60,036 bases of DNA from CAZCAC01 sp964496575 (GTDB taxonomy: Bacteria; Planctomycetota; UBA1135; GCA-002686595), in the NCBI GenBank assembly GCA_964496575.1, contig CAZCAC010000047.1, positions 1-60,036 on the forward strand, written 5' to 3'. The first letter of the stretch is position 1, and every line of letters starts with the position of its first letter. This document shows, piece after piece, positions 34,465-43,993 of the stretch. The notes beneath the pieces were generated by a model. That model was not told the origin of the DNA and searched no databases. It worked only from the letters and a program-made list of their open reading frames with translations. Made by a program: the position numbers and the translations under genes.

Positions 34465-37400
34465 TCACGGCCAGTCGACCGTCATCGGGCTCGGGCCCTC
34501 GTAGAGGAGCTCTCGCCAGACGGTCCGCCCCCGCTCATCACGACCCACCAGCATGAGCCGAGCGCCATCGGGAATGCCCAGGAACCGCAAGGTTCCGTCC
34601 TCCTCGACCGCCGGCAGGGAGCAGCGCCACCACCTGGAGAGGATCTCCTCGCCGACCCCCCACCGCGGCACCTCGATGAGGTTGAGGCTCGGGCGCTCGC
34701 CGTGGCCCGCACCGAGCCGTAGCTCCACGACACCCACCGGCAGCTTCACGGTCTCGCCGAACCCCACGGCGGTGCCGTTCACCACCGCGTGCATCGCCGG
34801 CCACTCGCCGAGCGTGACGCTGAGCAGGTTCAGGCTCGGAAAGAGAGCGATGTCGACCCGATCCTCGCCGCTGATCACTCCCCGCCGCTTGAAGCCGTAC
34901 TGGGGGCTGTGCTCGTCGATGCAGGTCACTACGACGAAGTTCAACCAGGATCCATGCCCCTCCGGGAGCTCGAGGTTCAAGCGCGTCCGCTCCGGGTCCA
35001 GCTCGAAGTCGCGGACGATCTCGTCACCAGGCGACAGGTCGAGCAGGCCGCTGACGATCCCCGAGCCCCTCACGAAGACACGACACTTGCGCGCGAGCAA
35101 GGGCCCCAGGAGGTAGTTGCCCTCCACATCGGTTCGACACGGGAGAGTCGAGGAGAGGTTGAACTTCAGGTCGGGAATCTGTTCGTACAGCCAGGTGATC
35201 TCCGCACCGTGGACCGGTTCCCCGCCGCGGGTGACGCGTCCCCGGACAGAGCACGGGGGCTCCAGATGGAAGTCGACGCTCGCTCGCCCCCCGGAGAAGA
35301 CGTCGACTCTCGTGAGAGCGCTCGCGGTCTCCTCGCCGAGATGCGCGTAGGCCTGCCACTGCCGTGCCTCGACGAGCGCCAGCCGATAGCTCCCGTCCGC
35401 CTTCGAGGAAGTCTCGCGACGCAGGGGTTCGCCCTGACCGTGCTGATCGAGGGCGGGAGCCAGGAGGACGACTCGGGCATTCTCCACCGGAATCCCCTCC
35501 GGACCGAAGACCACCCCGGAGACCTCCGCCCCCGACGGGTCGATGACCCCCAGATCGGTCATCCGACCGGCCTCGATCTCGACGGCCGCGAAGTGGGCGG
35601 CACCCAAAGCGCCGAGGGAGATCTCCACGTCGTACTCGCCGGGTTGCAGCAATCCGAACTCCAGAACGCCTCCACGCACGGGGATGGTGGGATAGGTGTG
35701 CGCATTGAGCATCCGGCCCTCCTGCGAGAGAGATGTCGGGGGGAGGTAGACTCGCGCGGAGGCGGCGACCTGGTCCGGCATCCCATCCGGAAGCCGTGCC
35801 CGGAACCCTCCGATGGCCTCGTCGAGATCGATCCGAAGGTCCCGGGCGGGGCAGCTCACCGGGCACCGGAACAGCTCATCGTTCTCCCACCCCCCCTTCG
35901 TCTCGATCACGAGCTCGTACTCTCCCTCGGGCAGTACGAAGGAGAAAGACAATTGCTCGTCGAGAAGATAGGCCCAGGTGAGCATTCTCCCCTGCTTGTA
36001 GACATTGGCCTGGAGGATCAGCTGCTCGGGTCCCGGAGCGGTGACCGGCTGCACCATGCTGGACCACACGAAGCCCTCGATCTTCGAGAGACACGGGAGG
36101 ACGATCCTCCCGAGATCGTGCAAGCCCCTGCCGGGTATCTCGATCGGTAGCGACGCGATCCCCTCGTGCCAGACGTGGGGGCCGGAGGTGACTCGCGTGC
36201 CGATGTCCAGACGCCCCACCCCCGCGCTGAAGTCCTCCAGCAGGAAGGCACCCTTCTCGTCGGTCGAGCTCTTCGATCTTTCGCGGAAGGTCGGATGGAA
36301 CCTCCCGAAGAACTGGACCTCCAGGTCCCGGCCGGGTCGGCCGTCCTCGAACTCGATGATCCCCCGCACCGAGCCGGTGCGCCAGACGCGAACGTGAGTC
36401 GAGCTCCGGCGCGAGGCGGGGTCGATCCTCACGTTGTGCGATCGACAGGAGAACTCACCGAAGGGAGTGACGAACAGCCCGACCCCCGCGGGCAAATCCG
36501 GAATCGACAGGGCACCGCGAGCGTCGGTCGGACCGTGCCAGGTGAGGGAGTCCAGCAGCGGTCGCGGCGCGTCCGGCTGGAGCGCGGAGAAATCCAGCTC
36601 GATCCGAACGTAGGCCCCTTCCACCGGCACACCATCCCCGTCGATCAGGTGAACGAGCAGCTCGCCCCGAGCCGCCAGGTCGACTTCGAGGTGGTCACCC
36701 ACGTCCTGCTCCAGGAAACAGGCGGACGGGACGAGCATCGGAAACGCGTCCACGTGCTGGATGACCAGCCCCGCCTCCGGTGACGGCGTGTAGGGCAGCT
36801 CGAACATCCCCTGCTCGCCGGTTCTGCCGAGCCGGAGCTCCTCCTCGACCTGGAAAGGCGGAGTGCTCTGATCGAACGGCAGCGGCGGAACGGCCTCTTC
36901 CGTCATCAGTCGCAACCAGCGCCTCGCTGCCGCCCCCTCGATCCCCAGGGACTCCCAGCACGACTCCACCAGCGACTGCAGCGTCGCGGCGTCCTTCGGC
37001 GTGCACTCGGTGACCTCGGCTGCCTCGAGTGGCGCCCGACTCGCCGCCGAGTGGACCCGCAGGATGCACCCGGTGGTCAGTTGAACCCGGGCCGATTCAG
37101 GCTCGTCAGGGTCGTTCTGGCGCAGCGGCGAGGCGGCGACCGGGTCGGCCTCCGGGACCTCGGCGGTGGCCGCCGACGCGGTGACCAGCTCTGCCGGCTT
37201 CTCCCTCCCCTCCAACCACGTCCGGCCCCAGAGCAGCACCAGAACCAACCCCGCACACGTCAACAAAGCGAGCGTCTTCGTCCCCACGGCGACACCTCCC
37301 AGGGCGGATTTCGCGGCACTGGCCAGTCCGCAGTGACCACTACTCAGATTCAGGAGCGCGATGGCCAGCGACCGGCGATCCTCCCCGAACTCGCGCTGCA

Positions 37401-37890
37401 GCCGCGCCCGCAGCATGCTCGTCGCGCGCGACAGGCGCTTGCGCACGGAGGCTGGCGTGCACTCCAGGCGGGCGGCGATGCGCGAGACCGAGAGGCCATC
37501 GAAGTAGCGCAGCAGGATCGCCGAGCGATAGGGCTCGTCGAGCCCCAGCACGGCCGCCACCACCAGGTGCTGGTCCGACGCACGGACGACGACATCGGCC
37601 ACACCTTCGCTGCGCTCGGGGCGAGCAGCCAGCGCTTCCCGCGCACCGCGCCTCAGCTCGGATCGTGCGCCCATGCGCACGAGGTTCCCGAGCACCCGAG
37701 AGAGCCACGCTCGCAAGCTGCGCTCCGTGCTGGCCTGCACGGGCGGATGGTGCAGGGCGGTGAGCAGGGTCTCCTGGGCCAGATCGTCGGCCTGGCTCGG
37801 GTCCCGCACGAGCTTCGCGGCGAGCTTTCGAACCCAACCCATCTGGGCCAGGAGTAGCTCCTCGTCGATCTGCCTCGATGAACCGTCCAC
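34465..37890 (-). CDS. ECF sigma factor fused to a transmembrane helix and exported repeat domains (2)
   Basis: This protein has 1141 aa from a GTG at 37890. The start is chosen because VDGSSRQIDEELLLAQMGWV aligns with the N-terminus of the fusion at 24627; the frame stays open to another GTG at 37941 and neither has a good Shine-Dalgarno. Sigma region 2 (RKLAAKLVRDPSQADDLAQE) and region 4 (LDEPYRSAILLRYFDGL, SRIAARLECTPASVRKRL) are followed by a transmembrane helix (TLALLTCAGLVLVLLWG, about 204-221) and about 900 exported residues. The latter hold several Cna-B/carboxypeptidase-regulatory-like sandwiches (DARGALSIPDLPAGVGLFVT, KADGSYRLALVEARQWQAYA, DVEGNYLLGPLLARKCRVFV). A membrane-tethered sigma with a surface-exposed sensor is inferred. 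Confidence 0.87.
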   Translation of the reverse strand: MDGSSRQIDEELLLAQMGWVRKLAAKLVRDPSQADDLAQETLLTALHHPPVQASTERSLRAWLSRVLGNLVRMGARSELRRGAREALAARPERSEGVADVVVRASDQHLVVAAVLGLDEPYRSAILLRYFDGLSVSRIAARLECTPASVRKRLSRATSMLRARLQREFGEDRRSLAIALLNLSSGHCGLASAAKSALGGVAVGTKTLALLTCAGLVLVLLWGRTWLEGREKPAELVTASAATAEVPEADPVAASPLRQNDPDEPESARVQLTTGCILRVHSAASRAPLEAAEVTECTPKDAATLQSLVESCWESLGIEGAAARRWLRLMTEEAVPPLPFDQSTPPFQVEEELRLGRTGEQGMFELPYTPSPEAGLVIQHVDAFPMLVPSACFLEQDVGDHLEVDLAARGELLVHLIDGDGVPVEGAYVRIELDFSALQPDAPRPLLDSLTWHGPTDARGALSIPDLPAGVGLFVTPFGEFSCRSHNVRIDPASRRSSTHVRVWRTGSVRGIIEFEDGRPGRDLEVQFFGRFHPTFRERSKSSTDEKGAFLLEDFSAGVGRLDIGTRVTSGPHVWHEGIASLPIEIPGRGLHDLGRIVLPCLSKIEGFVWSSMVQPVTAPGPEQLILQANVYKQGRMLTWAYLLDEQLSFSFVLPEGEYELVIETKGGWENDELFRCPVSCPARDLRIDLDEAIGGFRARLPDGMPDQVAASARVYLPPTSLSQEGRMLNAHTYPTIPVRGGVLEFGLLQPGEYDVEISLGALGAAHFAAVEIEAGRMTDLGVIDPSGAEVSGVVFGPEGIPVENARVVLLAPALDQHGQGEPLRRETSSKADGSYRLALVEARQWQAYAHLGEETASALTRVDVFSGGRASVDFHLEPPCSVRGRVTRGGEPVHGAEITWLYEQIPDLKFNLSSTLPCRTDVEGNYLLGPLLARKCRVFVRGSGIVSGLLDLSPGDEIVRDFELDPERTRLNLELPEGHGSWLNFVVVTCIDEHSPQYGFKRRGVISGEDRVDIALFPSLNLLSVTLGEWPAMHAVVNGTAVGFGETVKLPVGVVELRLGAGHGERPSLNLIEVPRWGVGEEILSRWWRCSLPAVEEDGTLRFLGIPDGARLMLVGRDERGRTVWRELLYEGPSPMTVDWP

Positions 37891-37968
37891 GCTGGAAAGA
37901 GAGATGCCGGAGGCCGCGGGAGTGTGACGGATTGGTCCCACAATTCTGTCCGGGGCGGGACGCCACGC

Positions 37969-39024
37969 TCACTCCACGGTGACCGTCATCCGGTAGGTCC
38001 CCTCGGAGACCATCGTCTGCTCCATGCGCTCTTCTCCCTCCTCCATCCCCAGGAGCATCACGACGTGGTGGATCTCCTCGATCTCGAGGTCGATCTCCAG
38101 CGAAACGAGCCTTCCCGCCTCGAGGTCCCACAGCAGGGTTCCCTCTCCCTCGAAGCCCACGTCCACGTTCATCTCGAGATACTCGGGCGAGGCCATCCCC
38201 GGGGGGAGATCGTCCGGCGGCTCCTCGCCGGCGGAGGGCTCCACCTCGGTCATCTCGGTCTCGATGGTGAGCTCGATGGCGAGGTCGACTCGTGCGTGCG
38301 GAACGTCCTCGATCGACTCGGTCCCCTTCCACGTCGCGATGATCTTCCCCCCGAACTCCGAGGCCTCGACGAGCTCGTCCTCCTCGAGCTCGACCACGTC
38401 CTCCTCGACGAATCCCTCGGCCACTTCCTGCTCGTATTCGTACGGGAGATCCCTGACGAAGGTCACGACGAGATTGAAGAGCTCGGGATCGATCTCCCAC
38501 CGGTCCCCCTCGGCGACTTCTTCGTCGGGCAGGAGCACCGCCCAGGGCAGTTCCGTGGCGATCCCCTCGAGCAGCTCGGGATCGCCCTCTTCCCCTTCGG
38601 GGAACTCGGCGAGGAAGCTCTCACCGGCCTCGTCGCGAGTGAAGCGCACCCGCCTCCCCTCGAGAGGGCACGTCATCACCCCGCGCTCGTCGAGGTCTTC
38701 CCCCAGCGGATCGGCGATGTGGACGAAGAACTCCTCACCGAGATCGATGTAGCTGCGTTCGAAAGCGTCGAGCTCACCCTCTTCGAGCTTCAGGATTCGA
38801 TCCTCGAAGGTGACCGCGCCCTTGCTGCCCTCCTCCTGGTCCATCTCGAAGTCGTCCGAGAACTCCTCGCCCTCGACGGTCATCTTCAGCTCGACCAGGG
38901 AGAGCGTCTCCTCGAAGGAGACCTCGGTGCGGCGCACCTCCCCGACGACGTAACGAGAGCTCAGCTCTCCGGCCGAAGGAGCCAGCAGGACTCCGGCGGC
39001 GAGGGCGATGAGGGCGTGGTTCAT
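37969..39024 (-). CDS. Acidic secreted protein, function unknown
   Basis: This 351-aa protein has a signal peptide (MNHALIALAAGVLLAPSAG). The mature part is extremely rich in Glu and Asp (for example VEEDVVELEEDELVEASEFG, EEGDPELLEGIATELPWAVL), with beta-strand-like alternation and a LLWDLEAGRLVSLEIDLEIE segment. The pattern VAEGDRWEIDPEL and the final SEGTYRMTVTVE resemble DUF6263-like lipid-binding-type planctomycete proteins, but I cannot assign it. The acidity could reflect cation binding. It starts 190 bp from the divergent lamin-tail gene. Confidence 0.8.
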   Translation of the reverse strand: MNHALIALAAGVLLAPSAGELSSRYVVGEVRRTEVSFEETLSLVELKMTVEGEEFSDDFEMDQEEGSKGAVTFEDRILKLEEGELDAFERSYIDLGEEFFVHIADPLGEDLDERGVMTCPLEGRRVRFTRDEAGESFLAEFPEGEEGDPELLEGIATELPWAVLLPDEEVAEGDRWEIDPELFNLVVTFVRDLPYEYEQEVAEGFVEEDVVELEEDELVEASEFGGKIIATWKGTESIEDVPHARVDLAIELTIETEMTEVEPSAGEEPPDDLPPGMASPEYLEMNVDVGFEGEGTLLWDLEAGRLVSLEIDLEIEEIHHVVMLLGMEEGEERMEQTMVSEGTYRMTVTVE

Positions 39025-39214
39025 GTAGCGAGGGTGGAGTCGACGGGGGGCGAGAGCCGGGTACGTCGTTCACGATAGCGACACGCGCCGAGGAGAGGGG
39101 CCGGATCGGGGTTTTCGCCGCGCGGTTGCCGTTTCGGGGAGACCGTGGTGTCATCGACCCGCCACGCCCTTCCCGGCTGGCCGGAGACCCTTGACTGGAA
39201 AGAGGAGAAGCCGA

Positions 39215-40342
39215 ATGCGACCGCGCGACCTCATCACCGCCGCCGCTCTGCTGGCCACGGCCGGAAGCCTCCACGCGGACCTGCTCATCACCGAGATCGT
39301 CGACGGCACGCTGTCCGGCGGACAGCCGAAGTGGGTCGAGCTGACCAATACCGGTGCGACCGATCTCGACCTCGCGAGCTACAGCATCGGCACCTTCAGC
39401 GGCGGAGCGACCACGCTGCACGGAGGAGCGGCGACGGTCCTGACCGGCACCCTGGTCGCGGGGGACAGCTACGTCATCGGCTACGACTTCGATCCCGGCG
39501 GCGGCGCCGGGACCTTCTGGAGCGTCTACGGGCAGGACGCCGACTTCTACACCGGCAGCGCGGAGTACAACGGGGATGACGTGATCGCCCTGTTCCAGGG
39601 CGCGGCGACCGGCGACGGCTCCGACGCGACGCTGATCGACGTCTACGGCGAGATCGGCATCGACGGGACCGGACAGAGCTGGGAGTACAAGGACAGCTTC
39701 TCCTACCGCTGCGGCAGCACGGCGAACGGTGGGACCTTCGACGTCGGCGACTGGTACGTCGAGGGCCCCGAAGGCCTGGAGACGGGGTGTGGCAGTGTCG
39801 ACTCGTGCGAGCGCGACAACCTCCTGATCCTCACCACGCCGTGGGTTCACACCACGTGCGTGTGGAGCTTCGTCCCCTACTGCTTCGGCGATCCTGGAGC
39901 GATCGACTGCCCCTGCGGCAACAGCAACGACGGCAGCGTGCCCGGGTCGGGTTGCGCCAACGGCAGCTACTCCTCCGGAGCACGACTGACCGGCCAGGGC
40001 AACGCCAGCGTGACGAGCGACACGGTCGTCCTGGCGACGACCCACACCGAGCCGAACCAGAGCGGGCTCTACTTCCAGGCGAGCAACAGGATCCACAACG
40101 TCCCCTTCTGGGACGGTATCCAGTGCGCCGGCGGCGACTTGCGGAGGCTGGGTGTGCGCTTCTCCGACGCCAGCGGCTACTCGGACACCTCGGCCTGGAC
40201 CACGCCGATCTCGCAGAAGGCGGGCAACGTCAGCCCCGGGGTCACCCGGCACTACCAGTGCTGGTATCGCAACCCGACCAGCTCGCCCTGTGGATCGGAG
40301 TCGAACGCCTCCAATGCGATCTCGATCACCTGGACGCCGTGA
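39215..40342 (+). CDS. Secreted lamin-tail domain protein with WYR-type C-terminal domain
   Basis: This 375-aa protein starts MRPRDLITAAALLATAGSLHA, with AGAGGAGAAG as Shine-Dalgarno before the ATG at 39215 (a TTG at 39191 is less likely). Residues 22-160 are a lamin-tail-type immunoglobulin fold (LLITEIVDGTLSGGQPKWVE, LTNTGATDLDLASYSIGTF). A C-terminal domain of about 125 residues begins DCPCGNSNDGSVPGSGCANG and ends HYQCWYRNPTSSPCGSESNA followed by SNAISITWTP. This domain recurs at the N-terminus of the protein at 46828 and, more distantly, at the end of the FG-GAP protein at 4324. Its role is unknown; an export, anchoring or sorting function is possible. Confidence 0.85.
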   Translation: MRPRDLITAAALLATAGSLHADLLITEIVDGTLSGGQPKWVELTNTGATDLDLASYSIGTFSGGATTLHGGAATVLTGTLVAGDSYVIGYDFDPGGGAGTFWSVYGQDADFYTGSAEYNGDDVIALFQGAATGDGSDATLIDVYGEIGIDGTGQSWEYKDSFSYRCGSTANGGTFDVGDWYVEGPEGLETGCGSVDSCERDNLLILTTPWVHTTCVWSFVPYCFGDPGAIDCPCGNSNDGSVPGSGCANGSYSSGARLTGQGNASVTSDTVVLATTHTEPNQSGLYFQASNRIHNVPFWDGIQCAGGDLRRLGVRFSDASGYSDTSAWTTPISQKAGNVSPGVTRHYQCWYRNPTSSPCGSESNASNAISITWTP

Positions 40343-40347
40343 CGAGC

Positions 40348-41613
40348 CTACTCGCCACGCAGCGCGCGAATCGGATCGACCTTCGCCGCGCGTGACGCGG
40401 GGTAGACGCCGCTGAGCACGCTGACCACGACCGCGAAGAACACCGCTCCGACCACCAGCCACGGAGAGAAGAGGAAGGCGTTGGTGGGGAAGAAGCGCGC
40501 CTGGGTGCTCATGTAGTAGTCGATGCCCCACTGCAGGAGCGAGCAGACGACGCGGGCCAGGACCAGGCCCGCGAGGCCGCCGAGGAGGCCCAGGGTCGCC
40601 GCCTCGACGAGGAAGATCAGCCGCACCTCGCCGGTCGTCGCGCCCATCGAGCGGTAGAGCCCGATCTCGGCGGTGCGTTCGAGGACCGTCATCAGGAGCG
40701 TGTTCAGGATCCCCAGGCCCGCGATCACCAGGCCGACGGTCCCCACCGCGCCGAGGAGCGCTTCGAGGAAGAGGAAGAAGGTGCGGACTCCCTGGACGCT
40801 CTCCGCGACCGCCTGGGTGTGGAATCCCATCGCCTCGATCTCGCCCACGATTCGATCGACCTCGGAGGGACTGGCCGCGCGCACGGTGACGCGGTGCAGG
40901 GGCGCGTCCGGGTCGACCTCGACCTGGCCACCCGACCGGCGGACTCCGCGCAAGAGGTCGGTCGGCACCAGGATCGCCGTCGGACGCAGGCGCCAGCTCA
41001 CGCCGGGGGGCTGGAAGACGCCGACGATGCGCACCTCCACCATCGAGGCCTCCTCCTCCCCGGCCTGGCCCATCTCGCCGAGCGCGATGCGCACCTTCTG
41101 GCCCAGCGCCTTCTCGGGGGATTCGAAGCCGAGTCGCTCGACCAGGAGGTCGCCGGGGATCGCCTGCAGCTCCGACTCTCCGGTGAAGAAGGTCCCCGCG
41201 CACAGGACGCGCTGGAAGATCTGCGACAGGATCGGGCTGTGCGGCACGCCCATGCCGATCGCCTGGGAGCGGCCGTGATCGCTGACGGCGAGGACGCCGC
41301 CCTGCCGGAACTCGGGGTAGGCGAGCTCGACCCCTTCGATCGCCTCGAAGCGATCCAGCGCCGCCTCGGTCAGCAGGGCGGGCGGCCCCTCGTCGGAGGG
41401 ACGACGCGTGCGCGCGGTGACGTCGATGTTGTTGAGCAGGCCGAGCTCCTCGATCGGCCGCTCCGCTTCGCGCTGCAGTCCGAGGGCGAACGCGATCATC
41501 GAGACCAGCGCGCCGGTGGCGATGGCGATTCCCGCGGTGGTCAGGGCGGCGCGCAGTCGGGCGCGGCGCAGGCTCTCCAGCGCCAGCAGGAAGAGCTGCC
41601 AGAGCCGGGTCAT
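40348..41613 (-). CDS. ABC transporter permease, MacB/FtsX type
   Basis: This 421-aa protein has an N-terminal membrane helix (AALTTAGIAIATGALVSMIA), a periplasmic MacB-type core domain of about 220 residues, then three C-terminal helices (LLGAVGTVGLVIAGLGILNT, LGLLGGLAGLVLARVV, WLVVGAVFFAVVVSVLSGVY). The closing motif PASRAAKVDPIRALRGE is characteristic of the FtsX/MacB permease family. It would work with the ATPase encoded just upstream, with which it overlaps by 4 bp (ATGA). Systems of this kind move lipoproteins, peptides or drugs by mechanotransmission rather than by transport through the membrane; the cargo is not predictable. Confidence 0.92.
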   Translation of the reverse strand: MTRLWQLFLLALESLRRARLRAALTTAGIAIATGALVSMIAFALGLQREAERPIEELGLLNNIDVTARTRRPSDEGPPALLTEAALDRFEAIEGVELAYPEFRQGGVLAVSDHGRSQAIGMGVPHSPILSQIFQRVLCAGTFFTGESELQAIPGDLLVERLGFESPEKALGQKVRIALGEMGQAGEEEASMVEVRIVGVFQPPGVSWRLRPTAILVPTDLLRGVRRSGGQVEVDPDAPLHRVTVRAASPSEVDRIVGEIEAMGFHTQAVAESVQGVRTFFLFLEALLGAVGTVGLVIAGLGILNTLLMTVLERTAEIGLYRSMGATTGEVRLIFLVEAATLGLLGGLAGLVLARVVCSLLQWGIDYYMSTQARFFPTNAFLFSPWLVVGAVFFAVVVSVLSGVYPASRAAKVDPIRALRGE

Positions 41614-42323
41614 GAGAGGACCTCCTCGCCGGTGAGGCGGCCGTCACGCAACCGCAGGAGGCGATCGGCGTGGTGGCGCGCGAGCTCCTCGTCGTGAGTG
41701 ACCATCACCACCGTGGTCCGTGAGTCGCAGTTGATCTCGCGCAGGAGCTCGACCAGCGACAGCGCGTTCTCGCTGTCGAGGTTCCCCGTCGGCTCGTCGG
41801 CGAGCAGGAGCGGCGGCTGGTGCACGATGGCGCGCGCGATCGCCACCCGCTGCTGCTCGCCGCCGCTGAGCTGCCCGGGGCGGTGCTCGGTCCGCCCGGC
41901 GAGCCCGACGCGGTCCAGCGCTTCGCCGGTCAGGCGGCGGCGCTCCTCGCCGTAGATCCCGCGAATGGTCAGCGAGAGCTCGACGTTGGCCCGCGCGGAG
42001 AGGCTCGGCACCAGGTGGAAGGCCTGGAAGACGAAGCCGACCTTGCGACGCCGGAAGGTCGACTTCTGCTGCTCGCTCATCGCGTGCAGCTCCTCGCCGT
42101 CGACCAGGATTCGACCGCCCGAGGGCGTGTCCAGGCCGCCGATCAGGTGCAGCAGGGTGGACTTGCCCGAGCCGCTGACCCCGACCACCGAGGCGAACTC
42201 GCCGGACTCGATCGAGAGGTCGATCCGGTCGAGGGCACAGACCTCCGCCGTGCCCATCTGGTAGCGGCGGCAGAGGCCCTCGGCCACCACCGCCCGCTCT
42301 TGGTCGTGCGAGTCGCTCTTCAT
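41610..42323 (-). CDS. ABC transporter ATP-binding protein, MacB/LolD type
   Basis: This protein has 237 aa from MKSDSHDQERAVVAEGL. It shows Walker A GVSGSGKST, Q-loop VFQAFHLVPSLSA, ABC signature LSGGEQQRVAIARA, Walker B LLLADEPTGNLD and H-loop VMVTHDEE. These features fit the MacB/LolD/FtsE branch, which pairs with FtsX-like permeases. It is translationally coupled to the permease gene by the 4-bp overlap. In-frame upstream starts exist at 42359 (ATG) and 42365 (GTG), but the family N-terminus fits the ATG at 42323. Confidence 0.93.
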   Translation of the reverse strand: MKSDSHDQERAVVAEGLCRRYQMGTAEVCALDRIDLSIESGEFASVVGVSGSGKSTLLHLIGGLDTPSGGRILVDGEELHAMSEQQKSTFRRRKVGFVFQAFHLVPSLSARANVELSLTIRGIYGEERRRLTGEALDRVGLAGRTEHRPGQLSGGEQQRVAIARAIVHQPPLLLADEPTGNLDSENALSLVELLREINCDSRTTVVMVTHDEELARHHADRLLRLRDGRLTGEEVLS

Positions 42324-42550
42324 CCGGAGATCCGCGGGTACGCCCGCCGGGGCGATCATGCCCACCGAAGTGGGGAAAGTCGAAGGTGTTGCCGGCTCCG
42401 GGGGGCAGGGAAGCCCCCACCAACGACTCTTTTTCCCTGGGGAATGTCCAGAGAATCTCCCCGGGGACTTCCCGGGCGGGCCCGCACGGTCTAGGATGTC
42501 GCTCGGCGGAAGGCGCCCCTCGCCTTCCGGCCCACCACCGCCCCATCCGC

Positions 42551-43798
42551 ATGCTCGAGCTGACCTCCCACTCCCTGTGCGCCCCGGCCTCGACCTTCCC
42601 CGTCGATTTCGAACAGGCGATGCAGCACCTGCGCGGCGCCCTGACCAACCTCCTGGCCGCGATCCCGATCGATCCGCGCCTCCCGCAGGAGCTCTCCCGG
42701 CGCCTGGGGATCAACAAGAACCTGGCCTGGAAGGTCTGCCGGATCATCAACTCGACCGACCTGTACGCCTCCGCCCCGCACGTCCCCGGGATCGGCGGGG
42801 TCCGGATCCTGCTGAGGAGCTTCGAGAGCGTGGGTGCCCCCGCCGAGGCGCTCCAGGCGGTGGAGGCCGCGATCGATCGCTTCGAGCAGATGATCCGCGT
42901 CCACGTCGGCGACCGGGCCACGCTGGAGCTCTATCTCGGCTCGATCCACCCCGACGGGCTGCACTCCACGCAGCTCGGGACCAACCGCCGCAACGCCTAC
43001 CTGGGCACGTCGGTGATGTGGGGCGTCCAGGCGCGCCTCGACCTGACCCTGCGACTGATCGCCCCGAACGCGGAGCAGCCCGACCGGGCCGACATGTGCT
43101 CGATCGGGGGCCTGCTCGGCTTCCGCCGGTTGCGCCCCACCGCCAGCTGGCCGGTGCTGCGTCAGCTGGCCCTGGGCCAGAACCTCGAGCGCCGCCAGGG
43201 GTTCCGCGAGCCGGTCGACCTGGACTCCCCGGAGAACGAGCCGCCGCTGGTGCGCAGCTTCTGCTCCTCGCCGCTGCCGCGCACGCGCAGCGTGGCCGAG
43301 GAGGACCGGACGACCTTCGAGCTGGTCGAGGGGCCGGTGGGCAACACCGCGGCGGTCGACTGCGTCTTCGGCACCATCGAGCGAGCGCTGGTTCCCTGTC
43401 ACTCGGCGGACGCCGACGCGGTCGGCGAGCACTACTGCCGGATAGAGACTCCGGTCGAGCTGGTCCAGTTCGACGTCCTGATCCATCGCGATCTCCCCTT
43501 CGAGATGCCCCCGCGATTGAAGGTCTGCTCCCTCCTGCACGGGACGGTCCCCTTCCCGCTGTCCCGGTCGAGCCGGTACCACGTCCCCAGTCGAGAGACG
43601 GTGCAGCAGATCGGCAGCGCGCCGCCGATCATCGCCTCTCCGCACGTCCCTCGCTACGCGACGCTGGTCGAGCAAGCCTGCGAGCGGTTGGGACACCCGC
43701 TGGTGGAGTTCCGCGGGTACCGGATGATCCTCTCCTACCCGCCGCTGCCCACGGTCTTCGTCATGCATCACCCGCTGGGTCACCCCGCCGGGAAGTGA
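42551..43798 (+). CDS. Conserved-looking cytoplasmic protein, function unknown
   Basis: This 415-aa protein has no signal peptide or membrane segment. The N-terminal third is helical and contains a possible helix-turn-helix (LPQELSRRLGINKNLAWKVC, then RIINSTDLYASAPHVPG). The middle and C-terminal parts alternate strands and helices (VRSFCSSPLPRTRSVAEEDR, VELVQFDVLIHRDLPFEMPP). I do not recognise a family, although the helix-turn-helix suggests a regulator. The frame is open from 42386, but the Met at 42551 begins the protein-like composition. Divergent from the ABC genes; the intervening 227 bp includes a G+C hairpin near 42434-42466. Confidence 0.7.
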   Translation: MLELTSHSLCAPASTFPVDFEQAMQHLRGALTNLLAAIPIDPRLPQELSRRLGINKNLAWKVCRIINSTDLYASAPHVPGIGGVRILLRSFESVGAPAEALQAVEAAIDRFEQMIRVHVGDRATLELYLGSIHPDGLHSTQLGTNRRNAYLGTSVMWGVQARLDLTLRLIAPNAEQPDRADMCSIGGLLGFRRLRPTASWPVLRQLALGQNLERRQGFREPVDLDSPENEPPLVRSFCSSPLPRTRSVAEEDRTTFELVEGPVGNTAAVDCVFGTIERALVPCHSADADAVGEHYCRIETPVELVQFDVLIHRDLPFEMPPRLKVCSLLHGTVPFPLSRSSRYHVPSRETVQQIGSAPPIIASPHVPRYATLVEQACERLGHPLVEFRGYRMILSYPPLPTVFVMHHPLGHPAGK

Positions 43799-43804
43799 AG
43801 CCGC

Positions 43805-43993
43805 TCACTTCCCGATGTGCTGACCGACGCTCGCCATCAGACCGCTCAGCTGCTCCATCACCTCGGGCACGCTCTTGCCGCCGGTCAGCTCGCGGATCTT
43901 GCGGTCCGCGGTGATCGGATCGACGTTGCCGTTGCCCAGGGCATCCAGCCACGAGCCGACCTTCTCCCAGTGGGTCGTGGCCTCGCAGTACCA
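43805..43993 (-). pseudogene. 5'-truncated gene stub cut off by palindromic repeat B
   Basis: About 62 codons remain (CEATTHWEKVGSWLDALGNG, then NVDPITADRKIRELTGGKSV and PEVMEQLSGLMASVGQHIGK). The composition looks like a genuine helical protein end. Upstream the frame runs without a stop straight into the repeat at 43994-44065, where it reads the repeat signature KTNLVPY; no natural start codon or ribosome site is seen. The original gene is best explained as having lost its 5' part when the repeat arrived or recombined. No family was recognised. Confidence 0.55.

Noticed and set aside
38774..41647. Minus-strand open frame of 957 codons across several genes
   Set aside because: It crosses both strands' real genes, is extremely Arg/Pro/Gly rich and has no domain; a G+C artefact.
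42434..42466. G+C hairpin CCCTGGGGA...TCTCCCCGGGG before the 415-aa gene
   Set aside because: The T-run lies on the wrong side for either strand to make an intrinsic terminator; no evidence for an operator or riboswitch.
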